Assembly (NCBI GenBank): GCA_041589455.1
Contig: JBFHVQ010000074.1
Location: 1-14,265, forward strand
Length of the DNA: 14,265 nucleotides
Reading direction: 5' to 3'
DNA from: SZUA-229 sp041589455
Lineage (GTDB): Bacteria; Pseudomonadota; Gammaproteobacteria; SZUA-229
A program made the translations under genes and the position numbers. Within the stretch, counting starts at the first letter, position 1; each line of letters starts with the position of its first letter. Below are positions 1 to 6,919 of the stretch, piece by piece. Under the pieces are notes generated by a model. It had not been told where the DNA came from. It searched no databases and was given only the letters and a program-made list of their open reading frames with translations.

Positions 1-866
1 AGGTTTGCATCAGTCATCTTTTCATAACCATAAATATCCATAAGATTAGAAGTAATAGATTCAATTGTCAGTAACTCAAGATCGCTTAGCTGTTTCCTGA
101 ATTTATCGATATTTGCTTCAATTGGGTTGGATGAATTTGATTCCCATAGAGCTGAACGAGTTGTAATTGACAGTGCTTCTTTTGAATGTGTAATATCAAG
201 CATATCTGGTGTGTAATCAATATCAATAAATTTACATATTTCTCTGATAATGACGGCTTCGCTGCTTATAAAATCCTCAAAACGGATCGTTAAGACGCGA
301 TCTGGGTATTTTTGAGCTAAATAATGGCTCTTGCTATATGCTTCCTTCCATAACTGAGCATTCATTAAGGTATTGAAGTTATAGATAATGGCCCTGTTCA
401 TGCTCGCTATCTGGGCTCTTGGGTCACGGACGACATTGATAAAAAGCATATCGGGGAATGTCGCCATAATTTCATCAACATAATGGATACTATCCAGTGA
501 TTTATCCATCGCCACTGAAGCGCCCTGATGGACAGCAGAAAGAGAAAGCATTTCCCAGACAACCTGATGAATATTTCTGGGTTTATCCCGAAGGCTATTA
601 AAAATTTCTACTGGGTCCAGTGATATACCGGGCCACTTCACCATCAGGGAGTTCTGAAGCCCAACAAGATCTGTGATCAACTGGAAATAGATTTTATCGT
701 TAGTCAAATTTCCATAGCGTGAGAATATTTCCATGACATCAGTAATGTGTAGTGGATAAGGCGCATAAAATGAAGGGTTTCGGTTGAGTCGTAGTCGTAT
801 CGCGTGGCTACCGCACCGACGTAGCGGAATCATCATTACTTTACGAATATTGTCAGATGTAGACAT
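1..866 (-). CDS. Sulfotransferase family protein (C-terminus cut by window edge)
   Basis: Open reading frame from an ATG at 866-864 to the left edge with no stop: 288 residues, C-terminus missing. Near the N-terminus is a PAPS 5'-phosphosulfate-binding-like segment, PLRRCGSHAIRL (residues 14-25), directly after a short hydrophobic strand. Residues 144-154 hold the second hallmark, FINVVRDPRAQ, the 3'-phosphate-binding strand-loop of sulfotransferases (R147, D148, R150). A DRVLTIRFEDF segment further on also fits the family. The protein should move a sulfonate group from PAPS to a carbohydrate or other acceptor; the acceptor cannot be read from sequence. No signal peptide is seen, so it is probably cytoplasmic. 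The start is supported by AGGAG at 872-876, six bases upstream. It is transcribed away from the TonB receptor unit and shows no obvious functional link to it. Family assignment is fairly secure, substrate unknown. Confidence 0.82.
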   Translation of the reverse strand, partial: MSTSDNIRKVMMIPLRRCGSHAIRLRLNRNPSFYAPYPLHITDVMEIFSRYGNLTNDKIYFQLITDLVGLQNSLMVKWPGISLDPVEIFNSLRDKPRNIHQVVWEMLSLSAVHQGASVAMDKSLDSIHYVDEIMATFPDMLFINVVRDPRAQIASMNRAIIYNFNTLMNAQLWKEAYSKSHYLAQKYPDRVLTIRFEDFISSEAVIIREICKFIDIDYTPDMLDITHSKEALSITTRSALWESNSSNPIEANIDKFRKQLSDLELLTIESITSNLMDIYGYEKMTDAN

Positions 867-1318
867 TACAGGCTCCTACAGAGTCATACCACTATAACTG
901 CCTCATGCAGAAGACTAGTGATGATACATTTACAGAAAGCTAACTAGTATTTCTATAATAAAAATAATTTGCAGATATGAGTTTGTATATAGGAAAAAAT
1001 CATAATCGTGTAATGTAGAAAACTGGTGGTCTGTAGTAGAGTATCCTGCGCAATGGGTACAACCTTAAGCGGGTCTGTGCCAGGCGTTCCCGGTGGCTTA
1101 TCTGGAATTTAGACGAGTAAAAAATACGTGTTTTATTAGATGATGGGATTGCTGGTATATAGCCTGCTGATAGTCGATATCTGCTACCAAATATCAATAT
1201 CAGCTTATATTAGGTCAAATTAATGTGTTGATGCTGGAATCGTGAATATGATGAGAACATAAGGGCATATTAATAGCTATAATTTATGCAGATGGAAATA
1301 AGGTAATCGAAAATAATA
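867..1318. other. Divergent intergenic region, no convincing gene
   Basis: This 452-bp gap lies between the divergent sulfotransferase and TonB-receptor genes and must hold both promoters. It is mostly AT-rich, but about 1041-1105 is clearly richer in G and C and can form short stems, for example CCTGC (1045-1049) with GCGGG (1069-1073). Two copies of the palindrome ACTAGT occur near 914 and 943. Only short open frames exist (65 codons on minus, 27 and 19 codons on plus). They lack ribosome-binding sites and resemble no family I know. I see no tRNA, transposon end or riboswitch consensus that I can defend. Confidence 0.6.
1278..1283 (+). promoter_or_regulatory. Candidate -10 box for the TonB-receptor operon
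   Basis: A perfect TATAAT lies 36 bp upstream of the ATG at 1319. The best-spaced -35 candidate (GAACAT at 1255-1260) is a poor match to TTGACA, so the promoter may need an activator or may be fortuitous in AT-rich DNA. The box sits inside a weak inverted repeat, GCATA (1265-1269) and TATGC (1285-1289). No strong Shine-Dalgarno precedes the ATG; AAGG at 1300-1303 is rather far from it. Confidence 0.35.
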
Positions 1319-3694
1319 ATGATTAATCAAAGACCTGCAGCATTAACGATCGCTATATTGGCCTCATTAATGCTATCTAACTATGGCCATACCACTGAGC
1401 GACAGAGCGCATCTGATGTGAAGTTGCATGAAATGTCACTGGATGACCTGCTGCTACAGAGGGTTGAGCTGTACAGAGACTCAAAAACGGCATCCGGTAC
1501 TAACGAAACGATCAGAAATTCACCTGCAGCTATGGTAGTGATCAACGCCGAGGATATTAAACGGCGTGGATATGATAGCCTCGATGAAATTATGGACGAC
1601 TTGCCAGGCTTTGATACGATTGTTACCAATGGCACCATGCAGGTGGTTTCCTATCAAAGAGGCTATCGAACACCCTGGACTCAGAGAACGCTACTGCTGG
1701 TTAATGGCAGGGTTGATAACAATCTGTGGAACCACTCGGCACAACTATCCAGGCAATATCCGATTAATATCATCGAAAGGATTGAGGTTCTCTACGGACC
1801 AGCGGGTGCGGTATATGGGCCAAATGCATTTCTTGGTGTGATAAATATCATTACTAAAGATTCACGAGAGCTGGCACCGGGTGAGTCATATCTTAAAACA
1901 ACTTTCTCAGCAGGTAGTTATTCGAGCTCAAGTGTGGATCTTGCAGCAGGCGGGCGAGAAGGTGATCTGTATTATAACTTTGGTGGCCGTCTGTTTTCGA
2001 GTCATGAGGCTGATATCGATGATTACTCGAGTTGGGGATTCACAAATCCAGAATTATTGAGTGATGCTTCTATATGGGGTGTTGGTATAGGAGAAGGTGT
2101 AGATCCGGTGACATCTGTATATAGCCCACCGGGTGATATTAATGTAAATGGCACTGTCGATCCATTTGAACAGTTTAACGGAAAGTCAATAGGACGATAT
2201 GAGGATCCATCAGATAATATTGGTGTGATGGGGGAGCTTGGTTACAAGCAGCTAAAAGCAGGCTACTTGTACTGGAAAACTGACGAAGGTTATGGGCCCT
2301 ACTATTCATTTGCAGATGCACAGCCAAACTCATCATGGTTCCATGAATCAAGACAGTTTTATATCGAGCATAATGGAAAAACATCAAGTGGTCTCAGTGT
2401 TGATACGGATGTAGTGTACAGATCTAGCCAGGTCTATGGTGACTGGGTGGAATCGTTCGGTGGTTCAGTCAGTATATCAGACTGGAATTCATACAATACA
2501 GCAGTCCGAATTGAGCAGAAATACAGGTACACGCTGACAGATACCATGCAGCTTAATGGTGGTATTAAATATGAGAAAAAGACCCTGACCAAAACTTATA
2601 TGATCTGTAATTATTTTGATGGACTTGGTATATGTCCAGAGCAGGCTGCAGGTTCAGTGAACGGGGCAGGATCAGATGGTAGCGGTGTCGTGGATGCGGC
2701 AGATATTGATTCAAGTAACTTCACTTCATTTCCGCCAACGGTAAGAGGTGAGGACATACCTGGATATAATTCAATAAACACGAAAGACATTGGTGCATAT
2801 ATTCAGGGTATATGGGATTTTGGAAGAACGAGATATAACCTTAGCTTGAGAATGGATGACAATAGTGAATATGGTACAGAGGTTAATCCTAGAGGCGCAT
2901 TTATATATCATAGTGATGCATTCAATACATACAAGATAATATACGGTGAAGCGTTTCAGGAACCAGCGCCAAAAGATCTGTATGGTGATTTTAATGGCAG
3001 GTTGGCAAACTCTGAATTAAAGCCTGAAAAAGTTAGAAATATTGAGTTTGTAATAGTAAATCAAGGTAAGAATCTTCTGAGTGATAGTTCACTTTTCTAT
3101 GCGAATTATCAGAATGCGATTGCGAGTGGAGATAATGTAGGTGGTAGAGATATCTATGGATTTGAGTACAGAGGTAAATACAGGCTACCAAATTTCCTGA
3201 AAGACAGCTCAGATATAACGGGTAATATTTTTTATACCTATACCAGGGCAATGTCTGATAGGCAATATGATAATGTTGCCGGACAATGGATTGACGAGAG
3301 AAGTGAGCAAGGTGATATTGCGCCACATAAAGTGAACTTCATGGTCAATATACCTGTAGGTGTGAAATATAATGTCAATCTGATGGCAAACTGGCTGTCG
3401 AGTCGAGATCTTTTTTCGCAGAACCCACTAAGAAAAGAGTTTAACTCATTAGCTGATGTCGATACGAAAGCTGAAGCATATACCAAAGTTGATATCAATA
3501 TTTTATATCAAAGTAAGGATATTGAATATGGGTTGAAGATCGAAAATATTTTCGAAGAAGAGTATCTTCTGCCAGGTGTGGAATCAGCAACAAGTGGTAA
3601 TAACTTTCAGATAGATAATGATGGATTTCAGAATTCGTTGCTTCCGCAGGTCAAAGATCGGGTCTATATGATTTATCTAACGGTGAAGCTCTAA
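1319..3694 (+). CDS. TonB-dependent outer-membrane receptor
   Basis: A 791-residue outer-membrane protein. Residues 1 to about 25 form a signal peptide. The segment at 39-57 (MSLDDLLLQRVELYRDSKT) matches the 'SLEELLxxEVxxxSK' opening common in receptors encoded beside YfiR-like genes. The plug domain spans about 62-180 and ends with the diagnostic IERIEVLYGPAGAVYGPNAF (152-171) and GVINIITK. The remainder is a beta-barrel of roughly family-typical length. Residues 273-284 (DINVNGTVDPFE) form a canonical EF-hand-like calcium loop, and 451-462 (GSDGSGVVDAAD) a weaker one, both probably in outer loops. The last residue is Leu rather than the usual aromatic. It should import or sense a ligand using TonB-ExbBD energy encoded elsewhere. 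Its TAA shares one base with the ATG of the next gene, so the two are translationally coupled. Ligand unknown; the gene partner suggests a signalling rather than purely nutritional role. Confidence 0.9.
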   Translation: MINQRPAALTIAILASLMLSNYGHTTERQSASDVKLHEMSLDDLLLQRVELYRDSKTASGTNETIRNSPAAMVVINAEDIKRRGYDSLDEIMDDLPGFDTIVTNGTMQVVSYQRGYRTPWTQRTLLLVNGRVDNNLWNHSAQLSRQYPINIIERIEVLYGPAGAVYGPNAFLGVINIITKDSRELAPGESYLKTTFSAGSYSSSSVDLAAGGREGDLYYNFGGRLFSSHEADIDDYSSWGFTNPELLSDASIWGVGIGEGVDPVTSVYSPPGDINVNGTVDPFEQFNGKSIGRYEDPSDNIGVMGELGYKQLKAGYLYWKTDEGYGPYYSFADAQPNSSWFHESRQFYIEHNGKTSSGLSVDTDVVYRSSQVYGDWVESFGGSVSISDWNSYNTAVRIEQKYRYTLTDTMQLNGGIKYEKKTLTKTYMICNYFDGLGICPEQAAGSVNGAGSDGSGVVDAADIDSSNFTSFPPTVRGEDIPGYNSINTKDIGAYIQGIWDFGRTRYNLSLRMDDNSEYGTEVNPRGAFIYHSDAFNTYKIIYGEAFQEPAPKDLYGDFNGRLANSELKPEKVRNIEFVIVNQGKNLLSDSSLFYANYQNAIASGDNVGGRDIYGFEYRGKYRLPNFLKDSSDITGNIFYTYTRAMSDRQYDNVAGQWIDERSEQGDIAPHKVNFMVNIPVGVKYNVNLMANWLSSRDLFSQNPLRKEFNSLADVDTKAEAYTKVDINILYQSKDIEYGLKIENIFEEEYLLPGVESATSGNNFQIDNDGFQNSLLPQVKDRVYMIYLTVKL

Positions 3695-4236
3695 TGAAAG
3701 TGTTCATTGACAGATATAAAGAGCTATTTCGTCAGGCAGTTATGCTTAGCATGCTTGTGATGTCGTCTGTTGCATTCGCTGATTCACTACCAGATAAGCT
3801 GACTGTTGCAATAATATTCAAATTGATCGAGTATGACGAGCGTTTCGATAAGCGTGAAAGCGTTAAGGTACACGTCATATCTTCAGCAAGTATTGCAAGT
3901 GTAATGGCTGGTTATCAGGGTAAGAGGTTTAATAATCTGGAGATAATGAAAGTAACGCATAGTGATAAATTGCCTGAATCCGAAGTAGATGTAATATTTA
4001 TCGGTGGTGGCAAAATTAAAGAAATTGTTGATCATGCTAGAGAGAATCGAGTTTTGACTGTGACAAACAGGCCAGACTATTCTAAGGATGGTGTTTCGTT
4101 AATTGTCTTCAATGATGAAGGTCTTCCAGGTATATTGATAAATACAGTGTCTTCAGGCTTAGAAGGCGTGTTATGGAAGCCTGAAGTTCTCGATGTGGCT
4201 AGAACCATTGATGAGTATAAGTCTGACTCGCTTTGA
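3694..4236 (+). CDS. YfiR/DUF4154-like periplasmic protein
   Basis: A 180-residue exported protein with a signal peptide ending VAFA-D (residues 26-30). The mature part follows the YfiR (DUF4154) pattern: an early helix (KLTVAIIFKLIEYDERF, 35-51) corresponding to the family's 'aaFiynFakfveWp' region, a strand VKVHVIS (57-63), then EVDVIFIGG (97-105), VLTVTNRPDYSKDGVSLIVF (120-139), and ILINTVSSGLEGVLWKPEVL (147-166), matching the closing 'aGLxixsxLLxLA' helix. In the Yfi/Tpb system YfiR is a periplasmic repressor of an inner-membrane diguanylate cyclase. Here it sits between a TonB receptor and a membrane hybrid kinase, so I infer that it relays between them. It has no cysteine, unlike disulfide-stabilised YfiR of Pseudomonas. 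The ATG overlaps the upstream stop by one base and has no strong ribosome-binding site, consistent with reinitiation. Confidence 0.75.
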   Translation: MKVFIDRYKELFRQAVMLSMLVMSSVAFADSLPDKLTVAIIFKLIEYDERFDKRESVKVHVISSASIASVMAGYQGKRFNNLEIMKVTHSDKLPESEVDVIFIGGGKIKEIVDHARENRVLTVTNRPDYSKDGVSLIVFNDEGLPGILINTVSSGLEGVLWKPEVLDVARTIDEYKSDSL

Positions 4237-4246
4237 GTAATACACG

Positions 4247-6919
4247 ATGTCAGTGCAAAAACTGAAAAATTCGAAAGCAGATTATAATAGCTATAAGCTT
4301 GCAGCAACAGCTTCAGTTGTTTTTCTGACAATGGGACTGTTGGTCTATCTTTATGTGGGTGAGCTAACTCGAGACATAAAGCAGGCTAGAGAAGAAATAC
4401 AAGGTTTAGAGGTCTCCAGCAAAATTATCAATAATAAATATGAATACTACCGTAGTGTTTCGTATATGGAGATAGATAGTGATGAGTATTTGGCTGAGTT
4501 GAACAACAGAATTTCTGATATCGTTAAGTTAGATACACTGGAGTTACAGGGGAATGATAGTCAGATTAAGGATGATTATAATGTGTTCGCAGAAAATCTT
4601 TCACTTATTGATAATTCAATATTAAAAATTATTAGAATAAGTAAGCTGGATGTTGATCCGCATGATGATATTAACAGGCCTGTTCGTGAATATACGCGAT
4701 ATATCATACCTCTATCGCATCAACTGTTTACTGTCATGAAGGAATTTGTGAGGCTCGTCAACAGTAAGGACCCAGTAGCGGTCAGAAAATTGCATGATCA
4801 GTTTATAGAGCATGTTTCATTAATTCAAAATAATATAAATTCATTCAGGCTTAGTGAGCTGGTTATTGAGTCATCTTATATTGAGTTAAATGATATTATT
4901 AATCAATTATCCACCGAGTTTTCACGAATAGCAGAATCACGTAGAAAATATGCAATACTCGAGCTTCTGGGGACTGCTGAAATAACGAACGATGATGCAG
5001 CAATGCTAAAAATTATAGACCTTGTGAATAATTATAATCGAGTATCACAGGAAATGGATTATGCATATATTGATTTGATTAAATCAAGAGTCAGAGAAAG
5101 GCATGAAACTGTATCCACAGTCAGGACTCAAGTACTTGTATTGGTGGCATTTGTGGTGATTGCAACCTTATTGCTCGGGCATTACCTGATTAGAAATATC
5201 CAGAAATATCAGAGAATGTTATTGCAGAGAAATGTTGATCTCGAAAATAAGGTTGAAGAGCGGACACGGGATATCGAGCTTTCTAGAAAACAGGCTGAAG
5301 CTGCTGCAAAGCAGGCAATTATAGCGAAAGATAATATCGAGAAACTGAATGCCGAATTGAGAGAGGAAACTCAAAGGGCTGGAGAGCTAGCCAAAAAAGC
5401 TGAAATGGCAAGTCAGGCAAAGTCAATGTTTCTTGCAAATATGAGTCATGAAATAAGAACGCCAATGAATGGTGTTCTGGGTATGACTGATCTGTTAATG
5501 AAGACCGAGCTTAAGGACTTGCAAAGGCATTATGTAGAAACCATTAAGGCTAGTGGGAAAACCCTGATGGTTATAATAAATGATATTCTCGACTTTTCGA
5601 AGATAGAAGCGGGTAAACTCAAGCTTGAGCGCTGTGAGTTTGCTATACGTGAGATGGTGTCTGAGGTTTCTCAACTCATGTATGTGAAGGCTAGTGAGAA
5701 AGGCATTGATTATCGATATTCTGTTGATGCAAGTATCCCCGAAAAGATACATGGTGATCCTACCAGGATAAGGCAGATACTAATGAATCTCATAGGTAAT
5801 GCGATAAAATTTACTGAGGTGGGTGAGGTTTCACTTCAGATAAGGCTCATTGAAGGTGAAGATAATTCAGTGTCATTATATTTTTCAATAAAAGATACAG
5901 GTATTGGAATAGAACCACAAAAATTATCAGGATTATTCGATAGTTTTGAACAGGCAGATACATCAACAACTAGAAAATATGGAGGGACTGGGCTCGGGCT
6001 TGCCATATGTAAAAGTCTTGTCGAGGTCATGGGTGGGTCAATTGGTGTAGAGAGTGATCTGGGTACAGGAACGACTTTCTGGTTCAAAATTAATGTAATG
6101 ATCGATTCTGACCAGGTAAGTAAAGAACTGGATCGAGATAATATATATACCGATGTTAAACTATTCTCAGATAATGGAAGTCTTACAGATTCTATAAAAA
6201 CTATTCTATTGCCTTATCAGCTTGATGTCGACGTACATTCCGAATTAAAAAAGTCTGAAATATATGAAATTCTGAATTTGTCTGACAGGCTAGTTATAAT
6301 CGATCAGGCAATGTTGAGCCAGTATCCAGAAGAAATCGACGTCTCTAGTCTGTGTTCGGCTAAATCTAAGGTCGTGATTGTGTCTGATGCTGTATCGGAT
6401 GATATCGATTCTATAAATCTACAAAATTTAGATACGCTTAATAAGCCAGTAAGTTCTTCTGAGGTGCTTAAGTGTCTGGTGAAGGGTGACAAAAAAACAT
6501 CAATTGTTAAAGAAAATCAGCCTGTTGATGAAGACAATAAAGCGGTAAAAGAGCACAGTGTTTTAATTGTAGAAGATAATATAACCAATCAACTTGTTGC
6601 GAGAGGTATTCTGGAAGGGCTTGGATATAATACATGTGTAGCTAACGACGGTGATGAGGCAATAAAAATACTCGAACAGAAAGTTTTTGACGTCATTTTG
6701 ATGGATTGTCAGATGCCCGTAATGGATGGTTATGATGCTGCAAGGGTTATCAGGGATAGCTCGTCAAAGGTTATTAAGCATGATGTGCCTATTATCGCCT
6801 TGACAGCTAATGCCATGAAAGAAGATCGAGAAAAATGTCGTGCTGCAGGCATGGATGATTTTCTGCCAAAGCCTTTTGATCCAGATGAGCTTGATGCGCT
6901 AATTTCTGAATATATTTGA
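4247..6919 (+). CDS. Membrane hybrid sensor histidine kinase (BarA-type)
   Basis: An 890-residue inner-membrane kinase. Transmembrane helices lie at about 18-37 and 296-316. The periplasmic part between them looks wholly alpha-helical, possibly a DAHL-like helical sensor. A coiled coil (about 320-394) leads into HisKA with MSHEIRTPMNG and phosphoacceptor His401. The ATPase domain has N514 and N518, DTGIGI (550-555) and GGTGLGLAI (579-587). Residues 636-746 resemble a degenerate receiver. The C-terminal receiver has acidic pocket E776/D777, phosphoacceptor D820 (LMDCQMPVMDG) and K875. There is no Hpt or DNA-binding output, so phosphate must pass to a partner elsewhere. The gene starts 10 bp after the YfiR-like gene, with no good ribosome-binding site, and closes a three-gene unit. 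The 3' end overlaps the convergent GGDEF-EAL gene by 21 bp. The kinase assignment is secure; the signal is inferred to arrive through the upstream periplasmic protein. Confidence 0.93.
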   Translation: MSVQKLKNSKADYNSYKLAATASVVFLTMGLLVYLYVGELTRDIKQAREEIQGLEVSSKIINNKYEYYRSVSYMEIDSDEYLAELNNRISDIVKLDTLELQGNDSQIKDDYNVFAENLSLIDNSILKIIRISKLDVDPHDDINRPVREYTRYIIPLSHQLFTVMKEFVRLVNSKDPVAVRKLHDQFIEHVSLIQNNINSFRLSELVIESSYIELNDIINQLSTEFSRIAESRRKYAILELLGTAEITNDDAAMLKIIDLVNNYNRVSQEMDYAYIDLIKSRVRERHETVSTVRTQVLVLVAFVVIATLLLGHYLIRNIQKYQRMLLQRNVDLENKVEERTRDIELSRKQAEAAAKQAIIAKDNIEKLNAELREETQRAGELAKKAEMASQAKSMFLANMSHEIRTPMNGVLGMTDLLMKTELKDLQRHYVETIKASGKTLMVIINDILDFSKIEAGKLKLERCEFAIREMVSEVSQLMYVKASEKGIDYRYSVDASIPEKIHGDPTRIRQILMNLIGNAIKFTEVGEVSLQIRLIEGEDNSVSLYFSIKDTGIGIEPQKLSGLFDSFEQADTSTTRKYGGTGLGLAICKSLVEVMGGSIGVESDLGTGTTFWFKINVMIDSDQVSKELDRDNIYTDVKLFSDNGSLTDSIKTILLPYQLDVDVHSELKKSEIYEILNLSDRLVIIDQAMLSQYPEEIDVSSLCSAKSKVVIVSDAVSDDIDSINLQNLDTLNKPVSSSEVLKCLVKGDKKTSIVKENQPVDEDNKAVKEHSVLIVEDNITNQLVARGILEGLGYNTCVANDGDEAIKILEQKVFDVILMDCQMPVMDGYDAARVIRDSSSKVIKHDVPIIALTANAMKEDREKCRAAGMDDFLPKPFDPDELDALISEYI
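6152..6484 (+). other. Degenerate receiver-like domain within the hybrid kinase
   Basis: Residues 636-746 of the kinase have alternating strands and helices of receiver type: VKLFSDN (one acidic residue where an active receiver has two), LVIID with D686 at the end of the third-strand position, KVVIVSD with a Ser at the fourth-strand position, and LNKPVSSSEVLKCL with K733 at the conserved Lys-Pro position. The MPxMDG signature is absent. The likely reading is a pseudo-receiver placed between the ATPase and the intact receiver, as in many BarA/TorS-like kinases. It may still have a structural or regulatory role. Confidence 0.5.

Noticed and set aside
1040..1110. c-di-GMP (GEMM-I) riboswitch upstream of the TonB receptor, suggested by a CGCA-x-TGGG-x-ACAACC stretch and the nearby c-di-GMP gene
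   Set aside because: The GAAA tetraloop helix and the GGGACGCAAAGCC core are absent; the likeness is only a few bases.
1000..1197. 65-codon minus-strand open frame in the intergenic region
   Set aside because: No ribosome-binding site, no recognisable domain, Arg/Tyr/Ser-rich composition typical of chance frames.
1140..1223. 27-codon hydrophobic plus-strand frame (starts MMGLLVYSLLIV) that could be a small membrane protein
   Set aside because: No Shine-Dalgarno upstream, AT-rich sequence readily yields such frames, and nothing else supports it.
867..1318. Cobalamin riboswitch before a TonB-dependent receptor
   Set aside because: No B12-box-like GCCAGGAGACC segment or the rest of the consensus is present, and the receptor is not of clear BtuB type.
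3033..3498. Overlapping minus-strand open frames of 86-97 codons inside the TonB-receptor gene
   Set aside because: Antisense shadows of a well-supported gene, with no domain or start signal.
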